From: JAWVFM01 sp963843315
Lineage (GTDB): Bacteria > Actinomycetota > Thermoleophilia > Solirubrobacterales > 70-9
Direction of reading: 5' to 3'
Assembly: GCA_963843315.1 (NCBI GenBank)
Contig: CAWJJU010000002.1
Span: forward strand, 434,001 to 498,000
Length of the DNA: 64,000 nt
Both the position numbers and the translations under genes were made by a program. The notes beneath the pieces are model-generated. The model saw only the letters and a list, made by a program, of their open reading frames with translations. It did not search any database and had not been told where the DNA came from. This document shows positions 1 through 8,052 of this stretch, in pieces. Position 1 is the stretch's first letter; every line of letters begins with the position of its first letter.

Positions 1-412
1 GGAAGATGTGCTGCGGGTAGCCGTCCGGGCGGCGCGAGGGGAAGGTGAAGAGCGCGCGCTTGTAGTGCTTGCGCCCGTCCTGGGGGCACTTGGCGATCTT
101 GTGGAGCTCGAGGTTGCCGCGGAACTTGTGGAAGGTCCCTGAGGCGCAGTCGGGCTTGCAGTTGTTCACGTGGGCCTGGCCCTTGGCGTGCGGATGGGGG
201 CGGTTCCAGCCGTGCCAGTCGAGCTTGTTCACGTAGAAGTTGAAGTCGCCGCAGCCGAGCACGACCAACTTGGGGGCGATCTTGGCGTTGTCGCACTTGC
301 TGGGGAAGTAGACGTTCTCGCCCTTGCCCTGGGCTCCGAGCGTCGGACCGACGAGTGCAGCGATGCTGAGCGCCGCCACGAGCGAAGCCAGCAGGAATCC
401 CCTCCTCTTCAT
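1..412 (-). CDS. Secreted Cys/His-rich protein, 3' end outside window
   Basis: Reading leftward from ATG 412, the protein begins with a clear Sec signal peptide (MKRRGFLLASLVAALSIAAL, probable cleavage after the LGA near residue 27). The mature part contains several Cys (SKCDNAK, LGCGDF, NNCKPDCASG, AKCPQDG) and many Lys/His, suggesting a disulfide-stabilised exported domain. No stop is reached before the left edge, so about 137 residues are visible. A TAGGGT -10 element (420-425) lies 7 nt upstream and overlaps the TAG stop of the HAD gene, so this gene probably has its own leaderless transcript. I do not recognise the family. Confidence 0.75.
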   Translation of the reverse strand, partial: MKRRGFLLASLVAALSIAALVGPTLGAQGKGENVYFPSKCDNAKIAPKLVVLGCGDFNFYVNKLDWHGWNRPHPHAKGQAHVNNCKPDCASGTFHKFRGNLELHKIAKCPQDGRKHYKRALFTFPSRRPDGYPQHIF

Positions 413-422
413 GCGCGCCACC

Positions 423-1239
423 CTACTCCCCGCGGCGGGCGAGCGTGGAAACGATCGCCTCGTAGACGCCCTCGCCCATGGACCCCTCGGTCACGGTGAC
501 ATTGGGGTAGACGCGACAGGGCGGCGCCGAGGCCCGGGTCGCGGCGCGGGCCGTTGGCGACGACGAAGAACTGCCCCACCGCGCCCGCGACGTCGAGGTC
601 CTCCACCGAGTCGCCCGTGGCGATGGTCTCCTCGGGGGAGTAGCCCCTCGCTCGCGCGTGGGCGGCGACGGCCGTCGCCTTGCTGGCGCCGCCGGGGACC
701 AGGTGGTAGGCGTGGACGGTCTCGATGCCCTCCATCGGACGCGAGATCGCGCCGTTGTCCAGAAATCGCAGGTCGTCGTGCCCGCGCTCGGCGAGGAGCG
801 CGTTGGCGGCGGCCACGTCCACGTCGCCGCGCATCAGGTGCGAGAGCTCGCGGCCCGTGTGCCATGGCGAGTGCCACTCGAGCTTGCCCGGAAACGCCGC
901 GAACAGCACGTCCGCAACCCCGGTGGCAAGCAGCTGGTCGTAGACGGTCTGGGTCTCGGTCGGGCGCCAGTCGCCGGTGAGGAGCGTGCGCTCGCCGTCG
1001 ATCACCATGCCGCAGCCGGCCTCGTAGATGTAGGAGGTCTGCCCGAGCAGGCGCGAGTCGGCGCCGACCGTCGACTCCCGGCGGCCGGACATGATCACCA
1101 GCTCGATCTGCGCCCGGTGACAGGCTTCGATCGCGCGCACGGCGGCGTTCGACCAGTTGCCCTCGGCGTCGGCGAAGAGCGAGCCGAAGCGGCCGAGCAG
1201 GGTGCCGTCGAGGTCCGTGTAGACGCAGCGGAGAGCCAA
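423..1239 (-). CDS. HAD-superfamily phosphatase (Cof/MPGP type), frameshifted near the 3' end
   Basis: The protein has all HAD motifs: DLDGT (residues 9-13, nucleophile Asp9 and acid/base Asp11), Ser51 in IMSGR, Lys187 in GGASKATA, and the acidic motif TGDSVEDLD at about 208-216. The large cap between motifs II and III makes it HAD-IIB, like sugar-phosphate or phosphoglycerate-glycoside phosphatases; the substrate is not evident. Translation shifts frame at about 508-516. Removing one base there gives LSRYPNVTVTEGSMGEGVYE and a stop at 423-425; uncorrected, the frame runs on to 409 as an Arg-rich tail. Start is TTG 1239, with a TACGGT -10 (1251-1256) overlapping the folP promoter. Confidence 0.8.
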
Positions 1240-1249
1240 GGGCGCTCGC

Positions 1250-1256
1250 TACCGTA
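1250..1256. promoter_or_regulatory. Overlapping divergent -10 elements (HAD gene / folP)
   Basis: The heptamer TACCGTA reads TACCGT rightward (8 nt before folP ATG 1264) and TACGGT leftward (11 nt before HAD TTG 1239). Both fit the TANNNT pattern seen before many starts in this window. Two polymerases could not occupy it at once, so the two genes would compete for initiation. Confidence 0.5.
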
Positions 1257-1263
1257 GACGGCG

Positions 1264-2127
1264 ATGGCCGACGAGCGCGTCTGGAGGATCGCAGGAGGCG
1301 AGTTGCGCTTTCCGCCCTCGCTCGCGGCCGGCATCGTCAACGTCACGAGCGACTCGTTCTTCGAGGGCGCTCGCAGCGAGACGCCCGAGCGCGCGGTCGC
1401 CGACGGGATGGCCCTGGTCGAGGCCGGCTTCGACATCCTCGACGTGGGCGCCGTCGCCGCGCGCAGCGGCCCGCCCGTGAGCCCCCGCGAAGAGGCCGAG
1501 CGGCTCGTGCCGGCCGTCGCCGCCCTGGCCGACCAAACCGGCGTTCCGGTGAGCGCCGACACCTTCTCGGCGGAGGTCGCCCGCAAGGCCGCCGACGCGG
1601 GCGCAGCGGCGATCAACGACATCGGCGGCGGCGGCGACGAGATGCTCGAGATGGTCGGCGCGGTTGGCTGCGGCTACGTGCTGATGCACATCGAGGGCCG
1701 TCCGCGAGCCGACCGCCCGGCGCCGGACTACGGCGACCCCGTCGATCATCTCCGCGCCTGGTTTTCGCGGCGGATCGAGCGCGCGCTCGATCTGGGCGTC
1801 GCCGAGGAGCAGATCGCGATCGACCCGGGGCTCGACTTCGACCTCACCACCGACGACGACCTCGAGATCCTGCGGCGGCTCGGCGAGCTGCGCGAACTGG
1901 GCCGCCCGCTGTTCCTGGCGCTCTCCCGAAAGGACTTCCTGGGCGCGATCCTCGCCGGCTCGTGGGAGGCGCGGCGCGAGCCTGCTGCGCGCGAGGCGGC
2001 GACGCTCGCGGCGACCGCCCTCGCCGTTGCCGACGGGGCTGAGATGCTGCGCCTGCACGATGCCTCCGCGCTCGACTCCCTGCGGGTCGCGGAGCGCATC
2101 GCCCGGCCGGTGGCCGCGAGTGGCTGA
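1264..2127 (+). CDS. folP: Dihydropteroate synthase-like protein (FolP family)
   Basis: This 287-residue TIM-barrel protein of the DHPS family would join a pterin pyrophosphate to p-aminobenzoate in folate synthesis. The pterin-site residues are recognisable: Asp99 (VSADT), Asn118 (AINDIG), Asp187 (DPG), Ser-Arg-Lys 221-223 and Arg263/His265 (LRLHD). The pABA-binding loops are not standard: loop 1 reads GIVNVTSDSF (usual Pro to Ser), and loop 2 reads VGAVAARSGPP where GGxSTRPG is usual. It may be a divergent DHPS or a paralogue with another acceptor. ATG 1264 follows a TACCGT -10 by 8 nt. The next gene overlaps its end by 8 nt. Confidence 0.85.
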   Translation: MADERVWRIAGGELRFPPSLAAGIVNVTSDSFFEGARSETPERAVADGMALVEAGFDILDVGAVAARSGPPVSPREEAERLVPAVAALADQTGVPVSADTFSAEVARKAADAGAAAINDIGGGGDEMLEMVGAVGCGYVLMHIEGRPRADRPAPDYGDPVDHLRAWFSRRIERALDLGVAEEQIAIDPGLDFDLTTDDDLEILRRLGELRELGRPLFLALSRKDFLGAILAGSWEARREPAAREAATLAATALAVADGAEMLRLHDASALDSLRVAERIARPVAASG

Positions 2128-4429
2128 CCCGGCGGCGGCGATCCGTCCGCGCGGCTCCATCGACGCCGCCTGGGCGGGCCTGGCCGACGCCGGGTCCGAC
2201 GGCCGGCTCGTGGCCGTGAGCGCAGTCGATCCGCGCCCGGCGAGCTACGCCGCGGTCCCGGCCGACCTCCCGGGTCCGCTTCGCGACGGGCTGGCTCGCG
2301 CGGGGGTCGAGCGTCTCTACGCCCACCAGCTCGAGGCGCTCGAGGCGGCGCGGGCCGGAAACGTGATCGTCACCAGCGGCACCGCCTCGGGCAAGTCGCT
2401 GTCGTTCAACCTGCCGGTCCTCTCGAGCCTGGTCGCCGACCGCCACGCCCGCGCGCTCTACCTCTACCCGACCAAGGCGCTGGCGCAGGACCAGGCCCGC
2501 AAGCTGCTCGAGCTGGGCTTGAAAGAGGCGCGACCCGCGATCTACGACGGCGACACCCCCAAGGAGGACCGCCCGGCGATCCGGCGGCGCTCGAACCTGG
2601 TCCTCACCAATCCCGACATGCTCAACGTCAGCATGCTGCCCCACCACAAGCAGTGGGCGGACTTCCTGCGCGGCCTGCAGTGGGTGGTGGTCGACGAGGC
2701 CCACACCTATCGGGGCGTCTTCGGCTCGCACGTCGCCAACGTCCTTCGCCGCCTGCGCCGGGTGGCGGCCCTCTACGGCGGCGACCCGCGCTTCGTCCTC
2801 GCCTCGGCGACGATCGCCAACCCCGGCGAGCTGGCCGAGCGGCTGGTGGGCCAGGACTTCCGCCTCGTCGACTCCGACACGGCTCCGCGCGCCGGCAGGC
2901 GGATCGCGATGTGGAACCCGCCCGTCGTCGACGAGCGCCTCCAGACGCGCCGCTCGGTGCTCTCCGAGACTGCCGACCTGGTGGGCGACCTCGTCACCGC
3001 GGGCATGCGGACGATCTGCTTTCTGCGGAGCCGCCGCGGCATCGAGCTGATCCTGCGGTTCGTGAGAATGCGGCTGGAGGGCCAGGGCCGCGGCGACCTG
3101 GCCGCGCGCATCTCTCCCTACCGCGCCGGCTACACGCCGCAGCAGCGTCGCGAGATCGAGGCCAAGCTCGCGGCTGGGGAACTGCTCGCGGTCATCGCCA
3201 CCGACGCGCTGGAGCTCGGCATCGACATCGGCGAGCTCGACGCCGCGGTCTGCGCGACCTTCCCCGGCACGGTCGCCAGCCTGCGGCAGATGTGGGGTCG
3301 CGCCGGGCGCCGAACCGAGGGCATCGCCGTCTACGTGGCGGGGGAAGACGCCCTGGACCAGTTCTTCTGCCGCCACCCCGACGAGTTCCTTGAACGCCCG
3401 GTCGAGGCGGCCATCCTCGACCACTCCAACGAGCGGATCCAGCTCGCCCACACGCTCGCCGCGGCGTTCGAGGCGCCCCTGTCGGACGCCGACACGCCGG
3501 TGCTGGGGCCGCGCTGGCGCGAGCGCGCGGAGGCCCTGGTCGGAGCCGGCGAGCTGCGGGTTGGCCGCGATGGGCGCTTCCTGCCGCGCGGCCCCGGCTT
3601 TCCCGCGGGCAGCATCGCCCTGCGCTCGGCCTCACCGGACTCGGTTGCCGTGGTCGAGCGCTCCTCGGGCGAGATGCTGGGCTTCGTCGAGGCCGAGCGC
3701 GCGTTCACGACGGTGCACCCCGGCGCCGTGTACCTGCACATGGGCCGCTCCTACGAGGTGCGCGAGCTCGACGTCGACGGCCGCCGCGCCATCGTCGAGG
3801 CCTTCGACGGCGACTGGTACACGCAGCCCAGGCGCGAGACGGAGGTCTTCATCGAGCGGCTCGGCGACACGGTCCAGGTGTGCGGCGTGGAGCTCAGCTT
3901 CGGCGAGGTCTCCGTGACCGAGCAGGTGATCGCCTTCCAGCGAAAGCGCCTCTCCGACCACGGGGTGGTCGACATGGTCGCGCTGGACCTCCCCGAGACC
4001 AACTTCCCGACCCAGGCGTTGTGGTACGTGCTTCCCGATTCGATGACCGCTCCCACGGTGATGCCCCCCGAGGTCCTGCTGGGAGCGCTCCACGCGGCCG
4101 AGCACTCGCAGATCGCCGTGCTGCCGCTGCTTGCGATGTGCGATCGCTGGGACATCGGCGGCCTCTCGACCAACGTCCACTACCAGACGGGTCGCCCCAC
4201 GATCTTCATCTACGACGGCCACCCGGGCGGGGTCGGGATTTCGCGCCGCGGGTTCGAGCGCTTCACCGGCCTGGTCGGCGACGCCGCGCGCCTGGTCGCC
4301 GAGTGCCCGTGCGCCACCGGCTGCCCCTCGTGCGTGCAGAGCCCGAAGTGCGGCAACCTCAACGAGCCGCTGCACAAGGCCGGGGCCCTCGAGCTGATGG
4401 GGCGGATGCTCGGCACGGTGAAGGGATGA
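2120..4429 (+). CDS. MrfA/YprA-like superfamily 2 DNA helicase with C-terminal DUF1998 Cys domain
   Basis: A 769-residue helicase with Walker A GTASGKS (87-93), DEAH box (192-195), SAT-type motif LASATI, TDALELGIDIGELD (motif V) and QMWGRAGRR (motif VI). The C-terminus carries five Cys (729, 731, 735, 738, 744; CPCATGCPSCVQSPKC), the metal-binding signature of DUF1998/MrfA helicases. MrfA of Bacillus is a 3'-5' helicase for excision repair of mitomycin crosslinks; a similar repair role is inferred here. GTG 2120 overlaps the folP stop by 8 nt and gives MADPAAAIRP; longer upstream readings lie inside folP. It is coupled to the next gene through an ATGA overlap at 4426-4429. Confidence 0.9.
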   Translation: MADPAAAIRPRGSIDAAWAGLADAGSDGRLVAVSAVDPRPASYAAVPADLPGPLRDGLARAGVERLYAHQLEALEAARAGNVIVTSGTASGKSLSFNLPVLSSLVADRHARALYLYPTKALAQDQARKLLELGLKEARPAIYDGDTPKEDRPAIRRRSNLVLTNPDMLNVSMLPHHKQWADFLRGLQWVVVDEAHTYRGVFGSHVANVLRRLRRVAALYGGDPRFVLASATIANPGELAERLVGQDFRLVDSDTAPRAGRRIAMWNPPVVDERLQTRRSVLSETADLVGDLVTAGMRTICFLRSRRGIELILRFVRMRLEGQGRGDLAARISPYRAGYTPQQRREIEAKLAAGELLAVIATDALELGIDIGELDAAVCATFPGTVASLRQMWGRAGRRTEGIAVYVAGEDALDQFFCRHPDEFLERPVEAAILDHSNERIQLAHTLAAAFEAPLSDADTPVLGPRWRERAEALVGAGELRVGRDGRFLPRGPGFPAGSIALRSASPDSVAVVERSSGEMLGFVEAERAFTTVHPGAVYLHMGRSYEVRELDVDGRRAIVEAFDGDWYTQPRRETEVFIERLGDTVQVCGVELSFGEVSVTEQVIAFQRKRLSDHGVVDMVALDLPETNFPTQALWYVLPDSMTAPTVMPPEVLLGALHAAEHSQIAVLPLLAMCDRWDIGGLSTNVHYQTGRPTIFIYDGHPGGVGISRRGFERFTGLVGDAARLVAECPCATGCPSCVQSPKCGNLNEPLHKAGALELMGRMLGTVKG

Positions 4430-4968
4430 GCCTCCCGGCCGACCTCGTGGAGCGCCCCGTCGAGGCCGAGGACATTCCCGGCCTGGTCGCCCTCATCGCT
4501 CGTTGCGACGCGACCTACGCGGAGTGGGCGGGAGACTGGTCCGCCCCTGACGCAGACGATGAGGCTCAGCGCTGGACCGATCACCTCGAGCGGCCGGGCC
4601 AATGGGATCACCTCGCAGAGTCGCCGGAGGGCATCGTCGGCGTCGTCGCGTGGCGCCGGGCCGTCACCGAGGACGGCTCTGAGATCCCCGGCGTGGCTCA
4701 CGTGAACGCGGTCTTCACCGACCCCGCGCGCTGGGGCGAGGGCATCGCCGCCCATCTCCTCGGCGCGGCCATGGACGAGGCCGTCAGGCGCCGCTACCGC
4801 GTGGCCCGGCTGTGGACGCCCCGCGACGCTCCCGCCCGCGGTTTCTACCTCCGGCAGGGCTGGACGCCCGACGGCCGCGCCAAGTGGGAGCCCAGGTTCC
4901 ACCTCCACCTGATCGGGTTCGAGAGGCGCCTGCCGGTATGGGGTCGGCGCGGCAGCGAGGGCTCCTAG
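4426..4968 (+). CDS. GNAT-family N-acetyltransferase
   Basis: The 180-residue protein has the GNAT fold: an N-terminal beta-strand/helix, a central strand with GVAHVNAVFTDPARWGEGI, a pyrophosphate loop in which WGEGIAAHL replaces the usual RGxGIG, and a C-terminal GFYLRQGW element. The substrate is unknown. ATG 4426 forms a 4-nt overlap with the helicase stop, so it is the last gene of the folP-helicase operon. Its stop overlaps by 4 bases the stop of the convergent lipoprotein gene. Confidence 0.8.
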   Translation: MSLPADLVERPVEAEDIPGLVALIARCDATYAEWAGDWSAPDADDEAQRWTDHLERPGQWDHLAESPEGIVGVVAWRRAVTEDGSEIPGVAHVNAVFTDPARWGEGIAAHLLGAAMDEAVRRRYRVARLWTPRDAPARGFYLRQGWTPDGRAKWEPRFHLHLIGFERRLPVWGRRGSEGS

Positions 4969-5558
4969 TAGGAGTAGCCGCCTGACGAGCTCGGGTTGGT
5001 GGTGGAGGTCGTCGCCGCCGAGCCACCGCCGCCGGAGCCCGCGCCGGCGCCCTTGGCCCCGGCGCTCGCACCGCTGGGCTGGAGGGCGTGCCAAACAGCC
5101 CCGAAGGCGGTCGAGCCGTTGCCGTTCGCGTCGCCCGCGCTCTGGTCGCCCGCGTAGTCGTAGAGCGGGTGCCCGTCGTACGTCACCTGCATGGAGCCGT
5201 CGGAGCGCGCCACGGTGCCGAGCTTGGAGTCGTCCGTGTCCGAGCCCGCGGTGGGTTGCCCGTTCGTCGTGTACGGCGGCCAGTTCTGCGCACACGTGCC
5301 GCTGCATTGGGACTTTCCGTTCGTGTCCTTGCCGAACAGGTACAGGGTCATGCCCTGCCCGTCGACCAGGATCGTCTGGCCCAGGGCCGAGTTGTCCGCC
5401 GTGTCGACGACGGCCGCGCCCCCGGAGGCCGCGCCCCCGGTCGTCTCCGCCGACGTCGAAGTGTTGCTGCTCGAAGCGCCGCTTCCGCATCCGGCGATCA
5501 CGATCGCCGCAATCGCCGCCGCGCCGTAGCCGAATCGTGTCTGGCGTGGGACCTTCAT
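4965..5558 (-). CDS. Lipoprotein with COG4315-type secreted repeats
   Basis: From ATG 5558 the protein (197 aa) starts MKVPRQTRFGYGAAAIAAIV followed by IAGC, a lipobox; Cys23 would be lipidated. After a Ser/Thr/Gly linker come two copies of the short repeat known from COG4315/Lipoprotein_15: one with LVDGQGMTLYLFGKD and CSGTCAQNWPP, one with VTYDGHPLYDYAGD. These repeats occur in surface proteins of unknown function. The tail is a low-complexity Gly/Ser/Thr stretch ending GGYSY. An ATG-less extension upstream to 5642 exists but lacks signal-peptide character. Confidence 0.8.
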   Translation of the reverse strand: MKVPRQTRFGYGAAAIAAIVIAGCGSGASSSNTSTSAETTGGAASGGAAVVDTADNSALGQTILVDGQGMTLYLFGKDTNGKSQCSGTCAQNWPPYTTNGQPTAGSDTDDSKLGTVARSDGSMQVTYDGHPLYDYAGDQSAGDANGNGSTAFGAVWHALQPSGASAGAKGAGAGSGGGGSAATTSTTNPSSSGGYSY

Positions 5559-5659
5559 GCCGTGCCTTTCGTAACGCGCGTCGTTGTTGATCGCGCACCC
5601 GGGCCTACGGCCGGCATACCCCCGGGCGTTCAAGGAAGGCACCGGAAATTAGGAGGGAT

Positions 5660-6997
5660 TTACCCGGCGGAGCTGGAGCCGCCGCGGGCCAGCGCCCGGG
5701 CCTCGTCGTCGAAGAGGTGACAGCGAACCCGCGCCGGTCCCTGCTCCAGGTCGCGCGGCACGAGGCCCTCGTGGAAACGCATGCGCACCCCGCCGGGCTC
5801 GGTGCCGAGCCCGGCGACGCCGGTCCAGAAGGGGTCGTCGGGCGCGTCGGCGCGCAGTGAGTCGAGCACCCTCTTCACGTCGTCGCCGGAGTGGCCGGAC
5901 GCGGCGCGCAGCACGCACTCGGTCGCAGGCTCGTCGAGGGCCTCGAGGTCGCCGATCACCGCGCGTTCGGCCTCGAAGTCGGCCTCCCCCATGCGGGTCC
6001 AACGGGCCTCCAGCAACGCGCGCAGGTCGCGGCTCTCCCAGCCGCAGACCTCGAAAGCCCTGGGGCAGCGAGGGTGGAACGAGCAGCCCAGGGGCGGGCG
6101 CGCCGCGTCGGGGACCTCGCCGCGGGGCAGGTCGCGCGGCACGCTGCGACGGGGATCCGGCTCGGGGATGGCCCGCAGCAGGGCCGCGGTGTAAGGATGC
6201 TTCGGGTTCGCGTAGATCTCCGCCGCGGGGCCGATCTCGACGATCTTGCCCAGGTACATGATCGCGATCCGGTCGCAGAAGAACTTGGCGGTGGCGAGGT
6301 CGTGGGTGATGTACACGTAGGTGAGGTTGAACTCGTCCTTCAGCGCCAGCATCAATTCCAGGATCTTGGCCCGCACGCTCATGTCCAGCATCGACACCGG
6401 CTCGTCGGCCACCAGCACGTCGGGGTCGAGGATGATCGCCCGGGCCAGCACGGCTCGCTGCTTCTGACCGCCGGACAGGTCGCTCGGGTACTTGTCGAGG
6501 AACTGCTCGGCGGGAGCGAGGCCCACGCGTTCGAGCGCGGCCGCCGCCCGGGTCCGCAACCCGGGCCCGTCGGTCACGAGGCCGTGGAAGCGCAGCGGGT
6601 CGGCCACCAGGGCGCCGATCGTCATGGCCGGGTTCAGCGAGGCGTGCGGGTCCTGGAAGACGATCTGAAGGCGCCGGCGCAGGGGGCGCATGGCGCTGTC
6701 GGAGAGCCCGGTGATCTCCTCGCCCTCCAGCTCGATCGAGCCAGCCGTTGCCGGGGTGAGGCCGAGGAGCGTGCGCCCGAGCGTGGTCTTGCCCGAGCCC
6801 GACTCGCCCACGACGCCGAGCACCTCGCCGCTGCGCAGGTCGAAATCGACGCCGTCGAGGGCGCGAACGGCACCGGCCTCCTTTCCCCGCAGCCGCTGGC
6901 CGAACGACCCGCGCAGCGAGAACGTCGTCTTCAGGCCGCGAATCCGCAGCAGCGGCTGCGTGCCGCTCGCCGACGGCTGGGTGCCGCTCGCTGCCAC
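5660..6997 (-). CDS. Peptide ABC transporter ATP-binding protein (DppF/OppF type) with interrupted C-terminal domain
   Basis: An ABC ATPase of 445 aa with Walker A GESGSGKT (64-71), Q-loop FQDP, signature LSGGQ (174-178), Walker B LVADEP (195-200) and H-loop THDLA. The oligopeptide-transporter C-terminal domain begins normally (CSFHPRCPRAFEVC, Cys305/311/318), but its usual closing Cys segment (VRCHLF, Cys about 426) comes only after about 105 extra residues, so the protein is about 100 aa longer than typical DppF. Start GTG 6997 overlaps the stop of the preceding ATPase gene by one base (TAGTG). It is the last gene of a five-gene leftward operon. Confidence 0.92.
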   Translation of the reverse strand: MAASGTQPSASGTQPLLRIRGLKTTFSLRGSFGQRLRGKEAGAVRALDGVDFDLRSGEVLGVVGESGSGKTTLGRTLLGLTPATAGSIELEGEEITGLSDSAMRPLRRRLQIVFQDPHASLNPAMTIGALVADPLRFHGLVTDGPGLRTRAAAALERVGLAPAEQFLDKYPSDLSGGQKQRAVLARAIILDPDVLVADEPVSMLDMSVRAKILELMLALKDEFNLTYVYITHDLATAKFFCDRIAIMYLGKIVEIGPAAEIYANPKHPYTAALLRAIPEPDPRRSVPRDLPRGEVPDAARPPLGCSFHPRCPRAFEVCGWESRDLRALLEARWTRMGEADFEAERAVIGDLEALDEPATECVLRAASGHSGDDVKRVLDSLRADAPDDPFWTGVAGLGTEPGGVRMRFHEGLVPRDLEQGPARVRCHLFDDEARALARGGSSSAG

Positions 6998-8052
6998 TAC
7001 GCCTCCTCCGCCACGGCGATCTCCTGGCGCTCCAGGGCCGCCTTTCCGCCGGGTGGGATCTGCGCGTCGGGCCCGTGCAGCCAGCAGGAGACGCGCCGCT
7101 CGCCGTTGCGGACCTCAACTGGATTCAACTCGGCGCAGACCTTCATCGCGTTGGGACAGCGCGGATGGAAGCGGCAGCCCTGCGGCGGATCGATCAGGTT
7201 CGGGGGCGCGCCGGGGATGTAGTGCAGGCCGGTGGTCTCCAGCGAGATCGTCGAGCGCAGGAGCTCCCGCGTGTAGGGATGGGCGGGCTCGGCGAAGACA
7301 TCCCGCGCTTCACCCTCCTCGGCGATCTTGCCGGCGTACATCACCGCAACCCGGTCGCAGGCCTCGGCGATGATCCCGAGGTTGTGGGTGATGAGGAGCA
7401 GGGCGGTGTCGAAGTTCTTGCGCAGGTCGGCGAGGATCGAGAGGATCTGAGCCTCGACGATCACGTCGAGCGCAGTCGTCGGCTCGTCGGCGATCAGCAC
7501 CTTGGGGCTCAGCACCAGCGCCAGCGCGATCATGATCCGCTGGCGCATCCCGCCGGAGAACTCGTGCGGATACTGGTTGAAGCGAGTGGGCGGAATGCCC
7601 ATCCCGGCGAGTGCTTCGAGCGATCGGCGGCGGACCTCGTCGTCGTCGATTCCCTCGACGTGCTCGCGGAGCGTCTCCGAGAAGTGGTTCTCGACGGTCA
7701 CGAGCGGGTCGAGGCGAGTCATCGGCTCCTGGAAGATCAGGCCGATCTCCGGGCCGCGCATCGCCCGAACCTCCTTGGGAGGCATGTCGATGAGGTCCCG
7801 GCCCCGCATTCGCACCTCGCCGGCGGTTGCCGCCGCCTCGGGCAGAAGGCCCATGATCGCCCGGCCGAGCGTGGACTTGCCACACCCCGACTCGCCCACA
7901 AGACCGACGGTCTGGCCGGCGGCGACGTCCAGCGACACGCCGTCGACGGCGCGCACCGGGTCGCCGCTGTCCGTCCCGTACCAAACACGCAGGTTGCGCA
8001 CAGAGAGAATCGCCTCACCACCCGCTGCTCCGTGCTCCGTGCTCATCTCCAT
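6997..8052 (-). CDS. Peptide ABC transporter ATP-binding protein (DppD/OppD type)
   Basis: This 351-residue ATPase pairs with the DppF-type subunit to energise peptide import. Seen: Walker A GESGCGKS (53-60), FQEP Q-loop, signature FSGGM, Walker B LIADEPTTALD, THNLG H-loop, and the C-terminal oligopeptide domain GCRFHPRCPNAMKVC closing with VSCWLHG. ATG 8052 shares one base with the TGA of the permease gene upstream (TGATG), typical of translational coupling. An extension through the permease reading is spurious. Confidence 0.93.
   Translation of the reverse strand: MEMSTEHGAAGGEAILSVRNLRVWYGTDSGDPVRAVDGVSLDVAAGQTVGLVGESGCGKSTLGRAIMGLLPEAAATAGEVRMRGRDLIDMPPKEVRAMRGPEIGLIFQEPMTRLDPLVTVENHFSETLREHVEGIDDDEVRRRSLEALAGMGIPPTRFNQYPHEFSGGMRQRIMIALALVLSPKVLIADEPTTALDVIVEAQILSILADLRKNFDTALLLITHNLGIIAEACDRVAVMYAGKIAEEGEARDVFAEPAHPYTRELLRSTISLETTGLHYIPGAPPNLIDPPQGCRFHPRCPNAMKVCAELNPVEVRNGERRVSCWLHGPDAQIPPGGKAALERQEIAVAEEA

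Noticed and set aside
1844..3451. Long open frame antisense to folP and the helicase (also similar ones at 13490-15679, 16387-17820, 22050-24317, 28418-30778)
   Set aside because: Very GC-rich codon bias leaves long stop-free frames opposite real genes. These have Arg/Pro/Ala/His-rich compositions, no domains and overlap well-conserved proteins.
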